64,000 bases of DNA from Cafeteria roenbergensis. Lineage: Eukaryota; Sar; Bigyra; Bicosoecida; Cafeteriaceae. The position numbers and the translations under genes were made by a program. The notes beneath the pieces are model-generated. The model ran no database searches, was not told where the DNA came from, and saw nothing but the letters and a program-made list of their open reading frames with translations. This document shows positions 1 through 9,778 of the stretch, piece after piece. The DNA lies in assembly GCA_008330645.1 (NCBI GenBank), contig VLTN01000077.1, forward strand, positions 81,894 to 145,893. The letters run 5' to 3'. Within the stretch, counting starts at the first letter, position 1. The number at the start of each line of letters is the position of its first letter.

Positions 1-2481
1 GGCAGCGCTGCTGCAGGCTCCCAGAGGCGCCGCTGGCCCGCTGCCCTCGGACGTTGACCCCCGGCTGAGGAGCTGGACGAGCGGACTTCCAAACTCTGCA
101 GGGGGGCTCTCCGCGCTGCCCATGTCTACCAGCACAGGGGACGCCGAAGAGCTGGCCTCGCTCGTGGCGGCGGCTGCCGGCGCTGACGGCGTGACTCTGG
201 CCCCGGCAGCCGTAAAGCGCGACGCGAGGAAGCCCGGCGAGTGGTGGCCTATGCTCGACGCCTCGGACGGCGCGCTCTCGGCCGCCGCCGCAGCAGCATG
301 CTTGACCAAGTGAGGCGGCTCCGCCACGTCGGCGCCAGCCTGCAGAGCCGTCGCATTGAGCGACGCGCCGAGGCTCTCCAGGGCGTGGATGAGGCGCGCG
401 TGGGCCTGGATCGTGCCCTCCGGCAGCTGCTCGGGAGGTGCCGCGACTGAGGGCGAGCCTCTGTGCCCCCTCGCGGCAGCAGGTGGTTGGGCCCCTCCAG
501 AGGGCATGACAGCCTTTGCCGCAGCGGCCATGACCGGCTTCAGAGCGCGGAAGACTGCCAGTCGCGTGCCAAACGGAGCGCGTCGGCAGATGGAGTGCAG
601 CGTGTCCACAACGTCTTGCTCGTCGCCACCAGCGCTGTCAGCGGGCACGTCGCCGCGCTTGACTGCCGCGAGCAGCGAGCGCGCCATGACGGCAACCATG
701 CTGGCCAACGCCTGGCCTGACTCGTCGTGCGCCGTGGCCCAGAGCAGGGCATTGCGCCGCTGGCTCTCTTCAGCCACCTGCGCGCACACTGCTCCTGCGA
801 GGCGGCCGAGGCTTGAGTTCCAGGCCTGCTCGCGCTTGCATACTTCCAGCTCGCGCTCTGCTGCGTCGCGGGCTCGGCCTGCCTCCGCCAGGGCTGCCAT
901 GCTCAGGCTGCTGGCACGTCCCGAGGGCGGCGCCGTTTCAAGCGTCGCGGCGGCGTCCTGCAGCCTCACGCCGGACCCCGACTGCTCCAGGCGGCTCGCG
1001 AGCAAGTCCCCCTGCCTCTTCGCCTCAGCCCTCAGAGCGCGCTGCTCTTCGGCACGCCGCTCCCACTCGGCGGATCCATGAGCCGCCTGGGCCAGCACGC
1101 GGGCTGCGGTGGCCTGCGCAGCAGAGGAGGAGGCCGCGGCGCCGAGCCAGCAGCTGTGCGCTTCCTCCGCCACCGTGAGCAGTCGCAGACACGCGGCCCG
1201 CCTTTCCGTGGACCGAGGAGACGGAGCGCTCGACACGGAAGGGCCACCTGCAGCGCCTCTGGTCGGGCCACCGGTGCCACTTGGCGGAGGGGAGGGCGTC
1301 GCGGAAGCAGCGGAGGCAGGCGTGCAGGCGCCTCGCGCGCCCGGGAGCGCGCGAGGAGGCTCGCGGCCTTGGCCCATGGGCGCCGTGGAGGGGGGAGGGA
1401 CAGCCCGCGCGGCGCCACAGAAGGATCCCGAGGCTGGCACGGAGCTGAAAGACGAGGACGAAGCGGTGTGCGGCAGCGACGGCTGCAGCGAGGGCGGGTC
1501 CCGCGCACGGTTGGCTCCCCCCCCGACCGCGCTGGAAGCCTGGCTCCGCCCAGCAGTGCTGCCGCCTTCAGCCGTCGGCACCGCGCTGGGAGAGCCGTCT
1601 GGCTGCAGGCGAGCGCGCTGCGCCGGTGGCTCGAGTTCGGACGAGGCACTGCTGGAGCTGCTGCTGCGGCCACCGCCACCACCGCTGCTGGAACTGCTGC
1701 TGCTTGAGCTGCTGCTTGAGCTGCTGCTGCTGCCGCCGCCACCGCCACCGCTGCTGCTGCTACTGCTGCCGCCGCCGCCGCTGCTGGATGTGAGAGGTCG
1801 AGTCTCAGCCCCAACGGCGCGGCTGCTCTCCCCAGCCTGGCCGGAACCGTGCTCGTCGCAATCGGGGGATTCGGACCTGCTCCGGTAGCGCTTGCCACTC
1901 CGTGCCTGTCCGGCGGTTGCCGGTCCCATCGTGCGGAAGTCGAGAGGGTTTCGCAGCGGTGCGGCCAGAGACTGGCCGCGACGCACACCCTCCACACTGG
2001 GCATGCGAACTACGGCGTGCCCGTGATCACGCAGCTGGTCCCGCACAGCATCGTTGAGGCAGGCAAGCAGCGTGCCGCGGTCGCTGAGCGGCGAGTTCGC
2101 GCCTGCAGCGTTGCTGCCAGCGAGAGACAGTTTCGCCGATTTGTCCATGACCAGCGAAAAGCGTCCAGATGACGCCCTTGAGAGCCCGACCAGCATCTCA
2201 ACAGCGCTCATGAAGTCCTTGGAGCGGCCCTTTCGCCGCGACGCGCACGCCCGGTGCAAACGGGCACATGCTCGAGCGAGTTCAGGAAGCGGCTCGACCC
2301 CGACGCCGCGCTCAAGTGCCATTGCCCACCGCGCCAACAGTGCGCCGTGGTCGCCGGCATGTGCGTGTGCGCTGTCCGCTTGGGAGGGCTCTCGCGCCGG
2401 GCCTGCAGCGTCCGGGTCCTGGTTGAGCAGACGCGTCAGCCAGCGCCTGGCGTGTTGCGCCGGCTCCCTTCCCGCCGCCAT
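1..2481 (-). CDS. Orphan coiled-coil / low-complexity protein, 3' end outside the window
   Basis: An uninterrupted reading frame of 827 codons starts at ATG 2481 (context GGACC-ATG-GCG) and is still open at base 1, so the C-terminus is missing. The N-terminal ~200 residues are mixed and globular-looking. About residues 230-460 are low complexity: runs of Ser and Gly encoded by AGC/GGC repeats near 1650-1790, then Pro/Ser/Ala-rich sequence. About residues 440-620 are Ala/Glu/Arg-rich and look helical (for example AEWERRAEEQRALRAEAKRQ), suggesting a coiled coil. I recognise no family. Opposite-strand frames here mirror the Ser/Gly run as Leu/Pro and are judged shadows. The coding strand is chosen for length, good start context and natural composition outside the repeats. 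The function is unknown. Confidence 0.72.
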   Translation of the reverse strand, partial: MAAGREPAQHARRWLTRLLNQDPDAAGPAREPSQADSAHAHAGDHGALLARWAMALERGVGVEPLPELARACARLHRACASRRKGRSKDFMSAVEMLVGLSRASSGRFSLVMDKSAKLSLAGSNAAGANSPLSDRGTLLACLNDAVRDQLRDHGHAVVRMPSVEGVRRGQSLAAPLRNPLDFRTMGPATAGQARSGKRYRSRSESPDCDEHGSGQAGESSRAVGAETRPLTSSSGGGGSSSSSSGGGGGGSSSSSSSSSSSSSSSSGGGGGRSSSSSSASSELEPPAQRARLQPDGSPSAVPTAEGGSTAGRSQASSAVGGGANRARDPPSLQPSLPHTASSSSFSSVPASGSFCGAARAVPPPSTAPMGQGREPPRALPGARGACTPASAASATPSPPPSGTGGPTRGAAGGPSVSSAPSPRSTERRAACLRLLTVAEEAHSCWLGAAASSSAAQATAARVLAQAAHGSAEWERRAEEQRALRAEAKRQGDLLASRLEQSGSGVRLQDAAATLETAPPSGRASSLSMAALAEAGRARDAAERELEVCKREQAWNSSLGRLAGAVCAQVAEESQRRNALLWATAHDESGQALASMVAVMARSLLAAVKRGDVPADSAGGDEQDVVDTLHSICRRAPFGTRLAVFRALKPVMAAAAKAVMPSGGAQPPAAARGHRGSPSVAAPPEQLPEGTIQAHARLIHALESLGASLNATALQAGADVAEPPHLVKHAAAAAAESAPSEASSIGHHSPGFLASRFTAAGARVTPSAPAAAATSEASSSASPVLVDMGSAESPPAEFGSPLVQLLSRGSTSEGSGPAAPLGACSSAA

Positions 2482-3194
2482 GGTCCGGGCCGCTGCTTGC
2501 AAAGCCGGTGCGCTCTTGCGGGGTTGACTTTCGCGCGGGGCCTTGCCAGGTGCGGCTGGCTGCTGCCGGGCACATCCCACCAGCAGAGCTGCAAGCAACC
2601 CGCCGTTTGAACGTCGCAGCAAGTCGCCACCGCCACGAAAACACGCGCTCGGCGTGGAGCGGCGCCGGTGCAGGGTGGAGCCCGCTGGCCGGCCCTCGGG
2701 GGGTGGCTCGCGATCCGGGCGAAGCGGTTCCTGGGCGCGCGCGCGCACTCCGCGCAGTCGACGGGCTGCGGCTCGGCGGGTGCGTGCGCCGCGCGGCGGG
2801 AAGCGGGAGGCCCAGTCGGCTTGGCAGCAGCGCGCAGCGCGCCAACCAATTTGAACGTGACGCGCTCGCCGCACAACGTACACAAGCATCTGCTCAAATC
2901 AGGCTCGAGAACATTCCAAATGAATCCCAATCACAGCGGTGGCACATCGCCATGCGGAACGTCTCGGCTGTGAGCGGGGGACGCTGGAGGGCGGGTCACC
3001 GCGCATCGTGAAACCGCCCCGTGACGGCCAGAGCTGCAGCGCGTCGGGGCTGCGGGCTGACAAGGGCGGGCGGCCACACTCCTGGCCGATGCCAGCATTC
3101 CTCCCTCCTCGCTCAGAGAACCAAGGATGACAGGTCTCTGGCTAGCCAAGACTCGCCACGCAGGAAGGGCGCCGAGAGCTCTGCGCCCGGGACC
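2482..3194. other. Intergenic, upstream of the orphan gene and downstream of the phosphodiesterase
   Basis: This 713 bp stretch lies between the start of the leftmost minus-strand gene and the stop of the next minus-strand gene. It should hold the promoter of the first and the 3' UTR of the second. I see no convincing coding frame, RNA gene or repeat in it. The several open frames are expected by chance at this GC content. Confidence 0.5.
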
Positions 3195-5318
3195 CTACTC
3201 CGTGCGGCGCGGCGGCGGCGGCGGAGGGGGGGAGGTGGGTGCGGCAGCGGGCGGAGCCGCGGCGGGAGGAGCGACGGCCTCGGCGTCGGCGTCAAGGCGC
3301 GACTGCCACTCGGCGATGTTGGACTCGAGGTGGCTCAGGGGCTGCTCGACGCTGAACCAAGGATCGGCGTCCCCGCAAGTGACGTCGTCGCAGTTTGCGT
3401 CGTTGATCTGGCGGTAGAGGGGCTGGACGATGAACCGGATGAACCCGAGCTGGAACTTGCCCATCGGAATCTCGGACTCGCGGTCGAAGCCCGCAGCGAT
3501 GGGAAGGCCGAGGGAGCGCTCCTCGTCGCCCTGCTCGTAGAACTCGGCGCGCACGCGATCGGCCCACGCCGCCGCAGTGCCGAAGCGCTTGGCAGGGTTG
3601 CTGACGTCGGCTGCGTGCAGAGCGAGGCCCTTGACCAGCAAGCGGGCCTCCAGATCCGTGTCTAGGTCCAGCACAGCCGCCCCGCCGCCGCCGGCGGCGG
3701 CGGCTTCCACGGCAGGCGAGGCGGCCGCGGACGCCTCCTCGGGCGGAGCACCCGTGGGGGATGCGGGGGCGCTGCTGCCATGGTCCTCGCCGAGCTCGAT
3801 GCGCGCGCGCGCGGCCTCGATTTTGCGGCCGAGGGCGGCAACCTGGTTGAAGTGCTCCGCGTTGTCGGTGGCCAGGATGATGGAGATCATGTCGCGGCGG
3901 ACGGAGGTGCGCTGGGCCGGCTGAAGGGCGGAGATCCAGTCCATCGAGGCGTCGCGCATCAGCTCGAAAGCGCGCGCAGCGTGCATGTTCTCGAGCGGGG
4001 AGCGGTCGTTGTAGCGAAGCGCCAGCGGGTGCATGGTGGCCACCAGGAAGGGGTTGTTCCGGCCAATGTGGCCCGTGTCGTGGGCGGCAGCGCCCAGGAC
4101 GAGCGCAAGCTTCTCCTCGTCGCTGAGCCAGTGGCCCATGCCGCCGCCCTCTGCTTTGCCCGTCGCCGAGGTTCCGGACCAGGTGAACCAGAACGTGGTC
4201 TGCGTGACGTCCGCTCCGTGCACCCGGTTGTGGTACGGAGGGTCGCTGTAGCCCTCCTCTACGGCGCGTAGCCACGTGCGCACAGCGGGCTCGCTCAGGC
4301 CGAGGGAGGCCGGCAGGCCGTGGCGCTGGAGGGCCGCCCAGCCCACGGTCTCGATGACGTTGTGGGGGCGCGCTGCCGCGAGCGAAAAGATGTCGAAGGA
4401 CCAAGCGGTGAGCTCGGAGAGCAGCGCCGTGACAGCCGTGGTCACGCTGGCCGAGGGGGCGTGAGTTGGGCCTGGGGAGCCAGCTGCCTTGCTAGAGGGG
4501 TCGCTGCCGGTGGCGGGGCTTGCCGAAAGCACCGCGCGGGCGGCGGGAAGCGCGTCGAGCACTTGCCTGGCAGCTGCTGCGGCGGCAACCACGGCCTCGG
4601 CGGCTGCGCGAGCGGAAGCGCCCCCGGCTGCGGCAGCGGCCGCGGCCGCGGCAGGGCGGCCCTCCCCAGCTGCAGCCGCGCTGGGCTGCGGCCGTGCCCT
4701 GTCCGCGAATGGGATGTGGCGCGTGGCCACGGGCATCGCGCTGGAGACCGTGGTTCCGGTCACGTCGGCCACGTCCGAGTCGGTCGACGAGGGTCCCCCG
4801 GAGCCGGCTCCGATGGCGGCAGCCGTGATGCGCGTCTGGGCGCGGGCCGTGTCTGCCTCCGAGGCCGGCGCGCCGCGGAGGCGCGACGGCACGCCGGCGA
4901 GCTTGGTGCCGGCCACGCCGCCTGCTGGGCTGCCCGGGGTGGAGAAGGTTCCCGCCAGGTGCGAGACCAGCTGCGGGTCGCTCATGCGCAGCGTGTCGAA
5001 CCGCGATCGAATGGCGGCCGCGACAGCACCGGGCTCGGCGGCCCGGGCGGTCAGGCGCTCCACGAGGGCAAGCAGCGCTTGCACCTCCTTGAATGACACC
5101 CGCGCGCCGGCCTTGTCGGCCTGGCACCGGCGCTGGAGGTTGCGCAGCGCGCGGACGGCATCGAGGGCGTCCACAGTTCCCTCGACGCCGGCCATGGCCG
5201 CGCTGGCGACGGCAGCCAGGTGGGTCTCGGGCATGGAAGCGGTCCTGCGTCTGCGGCCGCGCAGGCCGGACGATTCCGCCATGGGCTTGCCCACCAGGGC
5301 GGGAGCAGCGTCACTCAT
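3195..5318 (-). CDS. 3',5'-cyclic nucleotide phosphodiesterase (class I)
   Basis: A 707-residue, apparently single-exon class I cyclic nucleotide phosphodiesterase that hydrolyses cAMP and/or cGMP. The catalytic domain occupies about residues 300-675. Visible metal-binding motifs are YHNRVHGADV (362-371), HDTGHIGRN (413-421) and LHAADVSNPAK (567-577). The glutamine of KFQLGFI (about 623) matches the purine-clamp Gln of the family. A ~50-residue Ser/Ala/Gly insertion (about 510-550) sits inside the domain. The N-terminal ~300 residues are Ala/Ser-rich with no recognisable GAF, PAS or membrane segment, and the C-terminus is a Pro/Ala tail. The frame is open upstream to 6188, but that part overlaps the first exon of the divergent gene on the other strand, so ATG 5318 is chosen. 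Substrate specificity cannot be read from the sequence. Confidence 0.93.
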   Translation of the reverse strand: MSDAAPALVGKPMAESSGLRGRRRRTASMPETHLAAVASAAMAGVEGTVDALDAVRALRNLQRRCQADKAGARVSFKEVQALLALVERLTARAAEPGAVAAAIRSRFDTLRMSDPQLVSHLAGTFSTPGSPAGGVAGTKLAGVPSRLRGAPASEADTARAQTRITAAAIGAGSGGPSSTDSDVADVTGTTVSSAMPVATRHIPFADRARPQPSAAAAGEGRPAAAAAAAAAGGASARAAAEAVVAAAAAARQVLDALPAARAVLSASPATGSDPSSKAAGSPGPTHAPSASVTTAVTALLSELTAWSFDIFSLAAARPHNVIETVGWAALQRHGLPASLGLSEPAVRTWLRAVEEGYSDPPYHNRVHGADVTQTTFWFTWSGTSATGKAEGGGMGHWLSDEEKLALVLGAAAHDTGHIGRNNPFLVATMHPLALRYNDRSPLENMHAARAFELMRDASMDWISALQPAQRTSVRRDMISIILATDNAEHFNQVAALGRKIEAARARIELGEDHGSSAPASPTGAPPEEASAAASPAVEAAAAGGGGAAVLDLDTDLEARLLVKGLALHAADVSNPAKRFGTAAAWADRVRAEFYEQGDEERSLGLPIAAGFDRESEIPMGKFQLGFIRFIVQPLYRQINDANCDDVTCGDADPWFSVEQPLSHLESNIAEWQSRLDADAEAVAPPAAAPPAAAPTSPPPPPPPRRTE

Positions 5319-5861
5319 TGCGCGCAGCACCGGTGCGCGGGTGCCGGACGGGGAGGAGAGGGCGCGGGGGGGTCGGGCGCAGCGGCTCCGGTGACGGGGC
5401 AGCGGCTGGTGCAAGGGGGTTGGCGCAAGATGTTGCCGGAGGTAACTGCGGGACTCGGCTGGCCGCGGGCTGCAAGTCTCGCGCACAGCCGGGCTGGCTG
5501 CCTCGGCGACAGGGGGGCGAGAGGGCGTGACCTGTGCGCCGGCTGGTGTGGGCTGCAAGCAGCCGCAGGGAGTGGTGCCGGGGGCTGGCGCGCCCGCACG
5601 CTGGTGGCTGGTTGTCAAGCGGCGATGCTGTTGCCCGTTTCTCTGCCTCCGCCGCGCGACTCTGCAGCCTGAGTTCGGGAGCCGCCACTCCAACTGAGGC
5701 GCTCTGCAGCTTGGAGAGTCGTGCGGACTTGGATTCGAGGTTTGAAGGGTGACGTCGTCGCGTTTGGGGGGAAAACCGAGGCTGCTGACTGCCGATGCCC
5801 GAGCGGCCCCCTCGGCCTCCTCCCGCCCCGGCACACTATCAGGGGTTGTGGGAGGTCCGCG
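5319..5861. promoter_or_regulatory. Divergent intergenic region, phosphodiesterase / PUR-RRM
   Basis: This 543 bp separates two divergently oriented start codons and so should contain both promoters and both 5' UTRs. I find no obvious TATA element. The minus-strand frame open through this stretch is interpreted as chance extension of the phosphodiesterase frame. Confidence 0.4.
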
Positions 5862-6706
5862 ATGGCTGCTTCTGACCGCCGGGGTGTGTCTGGGGAGGTG
5901 GAGATTTGCTCCAAGAGCGTGACGGTCGAGCAGAAGCGCATCTTCTTTAACCTCAAGCAAAACTCTCGCGGCAGGTTCCTCAAGGTGAGGCCGTGGGCGG
6001 GAGTGGGGTGCAGAAAGCATGTCGCTCGCGGCGCTCTTGCGGCTGGCAGCCCGGGCGACCGGGAGGGGGCGGTGATGGGTGCGGCGGGGGGATTGGGAGC
6101 AATTGAATGGCGGGCCTGCTGACCACCGGGCCGCGGACGCCTGCCGCGCCCGAACGCCGCGACGCCGCACCACGCCACGCTGCTCCAAGGCGCACGGGCG
6201 TGGCCGGGAGCACTGTGGCGTCCGAAAGCCGCCCCGCGCCGCCGTCCCTTCCCGCGAACGAGCCGCAGATCGCCGAGGTGTCGCGCTCCGGCAACAGGTC
6301 GACGATCATTGTGCCCGAGTCCGGATGGATGACCTTCCGCGACATGCTCAACAGCTTCATCACTGGCGAGGCCACCGAGGGCATCGCCATGCCTGAGCTC
6401 CCCGAGCCTGTGGCAGGCGCGGCCGGCGCTGGCGGCGCGGGCGCAATGCCCAGCGAGTCGTCCGGCCTGCAGCTCTGGGTGGAGAACCTCCCGTGGGACC
6501 TGACTGAGGAGGACCTCATGTCCTACTTCACCCCGGTGGGGCCTGTGGATGCGTGCGACGTGCAGCGCCGCGCGGACGGCAAGTCTCGCGGCACCGCCGT
6601 GGTGCGCTACACGTCGGCCGAGCACGCCACTCGCGCCATCGAGTCCCTCGACGGGTCCGACATCGGTGGGCGCAACATCCGCGTGCGCCTGGACCGCCGC
6701 GGGTGA
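5862..6706 (+). CDS. PUR-repeat plus RRM single-strand nucleic-acid-binding protein
   Basis: Two exons, 5862..5984 and 6269..6706, phase 0, with a GTGAGG...CAG intron of 284 nt; 186 residues. About residues 13-70 form one PUR-alpha-type repeat: SKSVTVEQKRIFFNLKQNSR and GRFLK end exon 1, then IAEVSRSGNRSTIIV and WMTFRDMLNSFI follow. The splice joins the repeat seamlessly (GRFLK-IAEVS), which supports the intron. About residues 102-183 are an RRM with RNP2-like LWVENL and RNP1-like KSRGTAVVRY. PUR proteins bind purine-rich single-stranded DNA or RNA, and RRMs bind RNA. Animal PUR-alpha has three PUR repeats and no RRM, so this single-repeat fusion is unusual. The likely role is RNA or single-strand binding; its targets are unknown. 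Confidence 0.88.
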
Positions 6707-7119
6707 GGCAGCCCCGGCAGCGCGGGCGCGCTGCTCGCTGCGCGCGGGGCGCCCCTCTCGCTGCCTGCAGCCGCAAGGGAGGCCTCTCCATGCATGGCTC
6801 GGCCGGCGACCCTTTAACTGTGTGCACGCCGCGGCTTGAAGCAGTCAAACCCAACAGAGACAACCGCGGCATGGTTCTTTCCGATGTGGCTGCCAGGTGT
6901 GGCCAAAGTTTGGCGGGCTGCGCGGCTGGCTGGGGGGCTGCCCCGGCGCCCGCGGAGTACAGCGTACACTCTTTTGATTCGTGAGCGCACGCGCGGCGCA
7001 AATCAGGCCGCCCGACTCGGCAGGAGTGGCGACTCGGGCGGCAGCAAGCAACACGGAAGGCCGACGCTGCGCCACAAACGGCCCACGGGGGAGCAAGCAG
7101 CAGCGGCGGAGCAGCGGGC
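6707..7119. other. Convergent intergenic region
   Basis: 413 bp between the stop codons of two converging genes, presumably both 3' UTRs and polyadenylation regions. No additional gene or repeat is seen. Confidence 0.45.
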
Positions 7120-9057
7120 CTAATGGCCGCCAGCCCCGGCGGCAGAGGCTGCGGCCGCGCCACCGGCAGCCGCCTCTGCTTCGTCGGGCGCCTCGCCAGC
7201 TGCCAGGCCGGACCCGCGCCCAAAGGCGCCCTCGGTGCCGCGCACCATGTCAGCGCTCTGCCCGGCGAAGTAGGTGTCGATGAAGCGCTGGGGGATCTTC
7301 TTCAGCATCGAGGCGCCCAGCACGCGCAGCAGCGACCACGCGCGGTCGAGGGAGTCGAAGATGGTCCGGGACTCGTCGTGGCCCTGGGAGAGGAAGTCCT
7401 CTTCAAAGAGCTGCATGAACTTGAGGTGCGTGCGCTGCTCCTCGGTGAGCGCCTCCACGCCCACAACTGTGCGCATGGCGTCTGCGTCCTTGCCTGCCGC
7501 ATACGCGGCGTAAAGCTGGTTGGACACGCTCGGGTGGTCCTCGCGGGTGAAGCCCTTGCCGATGGCGGACTTCATCAGCCGCGAGAGGGACGGCATCACG
7601 TTGATGGGCGGGTACACCTTGGCGTTGTGAAGCTGCCGGTCGATGTAGATCTGCCCCTCCGTGATGTAGCCGGTGAGGTCGGGGATGGGGTGGGTGATGT
7701 CGTCGTTGGGCATGGTCAGAATGGGCAACTGGGTGATGGAGCCGTTGCAGCCGCGGATGCGGCCAGCTCGCTCGTAGATGGTGGAGAGGTCGGTGTACAT
7801 GTAGCCGGGGTAGGAGCGACGGCCGGGCACCTCCTCGCGCGCCGCTGACACCTCCCGGAGCGCGTCGGCGTAGGAGCTCATGTCCGTGAGGATGACCAGC
7901 ACGTGCATCTCGCGCTCGTACGCGAGGTACTCCGCGGTGGTGAGGGCCAGGCGCGGGGTGATGATGCGCTCGATGGTGGGGTCGTCCGCCCGGTTGGTGA
8001 AGAGCACCGTGCGCGCCATGGCGCCGCTCTCCTCGAAGTCGTCCCTGAAGAAGCGGTCCGTCTCCTTGTTCACGCCCATGGCGCCGAACACGATCGCAAA
8101 GTTGTCCGGGTGGTGGTCCACGGTGCCCTTGCCCTCCACCAGCCCGGCCTGCCGGCAGATCTGCGCGCCAATCTCGTTGTGCGGCAGGCCTGCCGCCGAG
8201 AAGAGGGGGATCTTCTGCCCGCGAGCAATGCTGTTCATAGTGTCGATTGCGGAAATGCCAGTCTGGATCATCTCGCGCGGGTAGTCGCGAGAGTACGGGT
8301 TGATCGGCTGCCCCATGATGTCCTCCCACCGCTCTGCGAGCACGGGCGGCGCGCCGTCGGTTGGCTTGCCAGAGCCGTCGAAGCTGCGCCCCAGCATCTC
8401 CTCCGCGATGGGCATCTTATACACGTCACCGGAAAACTCGCAAGTCGTGAAAGTGTTGTCGATGCCGTCGGTGCCCTCGAACACTTGCACCACGGCACGC
8501 TTGCCCGAAATCTCGAGCACCTGGCCCTTGCGCTGGGTCCCGTCGCGCAGCGTAAGGTTCACGATCTCCGAGTAGCGCGGGGCCTGCGGGGCGGGCGGGG
8601 CGCGAGGCCGAGGCGGGGAATCGCGTGGCTGCGGAGAGGGCGCCCTGCAATCTGGACAGCAAGTCGGCTGCGCGGCTGGAGCCCTCGCCCCCTCGCGCGC
8701 CGGCGGGACGCAACAGCACGCGCATCTCAGGCAGAACGAACCTTGACGTTGTCCAGAATCACGAGGGGGCCGTTCACACCGGAGATGGTGCGGTAGTCTG
8801 CGCAAGAACATCCGAAGCGACACCGGAGAGCGCGAGGTTGAGGCTCGAGCGTGGCGAGCTGCTCGCGCGCCGGGCAGCGGCCCCACGGGGCAAGCCCCGC
8901 GCTGCGCCGCCGCCACGAGCCGACAGCCGGGCGCGCGCCGCCGCGTGCTCTCACCGATTCGCGGCGTCGCAGTGTAGTCGGCCATGGCCGCCATAGCATT
9001 GGCCAAATCGAGGCCATCTGCCCCGGGGAACCTGGCAGCCGCCGCAGACACGGACAT
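7120..9057 (-). CDS. VMA2: V-type H+-ATPase subunit B
   Basis: Three exons on the minus strand: 9057..8955, 8797..8742 and 8583..7120; 540 residues. The first donor is GTGAGA; the second is the less usual GTTCGT. Splicing joins [16 protein letters not shown] across intron 1 and [19 protein letters not shown] across intron 2, the continuous V-ATPase B sequence. The body carries family hallmarks: [73 protein letters not shown] and [19 protein letters not shown]. Subunit B is the regulatory nucleotide-binding subunit of the V1 head, which alternates with subunit A to drive proton pumping into acidic organelles. The C-terminus has an Ala/Gly-rich extension. The start is the ATG beginning [12 protein letters not shown]. 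Confidence 0.97.
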   Translation of the reverse strand: MSVSAAAARFPGADGLDLANAMAAMADYTATPRIGESTRRRAPGCRLVAAAQRGACPVGPLPGARAARHARASTSRSPVSLRMFLRRLPHHLRCERPPRDSGQRQGSFCLRCACCCVPPAREGARAPAAQPTCCPDCRAPSPQPRDSPPRPRAPPAPQAPRYSEIVNLTLRDGTQRKGQVLEISGKRAVVQVFEGTDGIDNTFTTCEFSGDVYKMPIAEEMLGRSFDGSGKPTDGAPPVLAERWEDIMGQPINPYSRDYPREMIQTGISAIDTMNSIARGQKIPLFSAAGLPHNEIGAQICRQAGLVEGKGTVDHHPDNFAIVFGAMGVNKETDRFFRDDFEESGAMARTVLFTNRADDPTIERIITPRLALTTAEYLAYEREMHVLVILTDMSSYADALREVSAAREEVPGRRSYPGYMYTDLSTIYERAGRIRGCNGSITQLPILTMPNDDITHPIPDLTGYITEGQIYIDRQLHNAKVYPPINVMPSLSRLMKSAIGKGFTREDHPSVSNQLYAAYAAGKDADAMRTVVGVEALTEEQRTHLKFMQLFEEDFLSQGHDESRTIFDSLDRAWSLLRVLGASMLKKIPQRFIDTYFAGQSADMVRGTEGAFGRGSGLAAGEAPDEAEAAAGGAAAASAAGAGGH

Positions 9058-9778
9058 GCTGATCCTTGGGGTGAGGCGAGGAGCGGTCGGGGAGTCTCGG
9101 CTGCGCGGCGAGCCTGTCCCAGGGCGCTGTGGCCGTGTGTGGGCGGCGCGGCCCGCTCGCGGGCCAGCCGCGGCCGGCGATTGTTGCATTGCCGTCGCTG
9201 CTCGCAAGCTTGAAGGCCGGCTCTGCTGGGCTGCGCCGCGCGGACTCCGCGGCCGGCGCGCCCCCCCCCGCGCAGAATCGGCCCAAGTCTGCAGACAGCT
9301 GCGTTACAACCATGGCTCGCCCCAATAGCGGGGCAAGCTGCGCCGCTGGTGTCCTTCGTAGCGACCCAGGACCGCCGAGGGCCGCTGGCCGGTCGGGCAC
9401 GACCGGCGGCAGCACCCCGCCAGCGCGCGTTTGGTCAGTGTATCCTGCACCGCGGGAGGCGGCTGCGCCGGCCGCAGCACCCGCGAGCGCACGGAGGCCA
9501 CGCATTTGCCGCTTTTGCGTGTGCGTGCGCGCAAGCCAACAATTGCATTTCGCAAGCTGGGCAGAGCCGAGGCGATTTTCATCGCCGCCCCAGCAGGCTT
9601 CCCGCCAGCGCGCGCAGCTGACGGGCCACTCGACACCTGGAAGCCTGGGGTCGGCAGACTCCTCAGCGCTTGGAACCTGTTTCCCCTCTTTCCTGCGTCG
9701 CGAGGCAGCGGGGAACCGCTCGTGACGACTGCCAGCTGGGGCGTCTGAGGCCGGGCCTAACGGCGGAAATTGCACACC
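9058..9778. promoter_or_regulatory. Divergent intergenic region, VMA2 / ARMC6
   Basis: 721 bp between two divergent start codons. It should include both promoters. No clear core element, RNA gene or coding exon is seen. Confidence 0.4.

Noticed and set aside
5319-6188. N-terminal extension of the phosphodiesterase by 290 residues
   Set aside because: It overlaps the first exon of the PUR-RRM gene on the other strand and has Arg/Pro-rich shadow composition; a good ATG exists at 5318.
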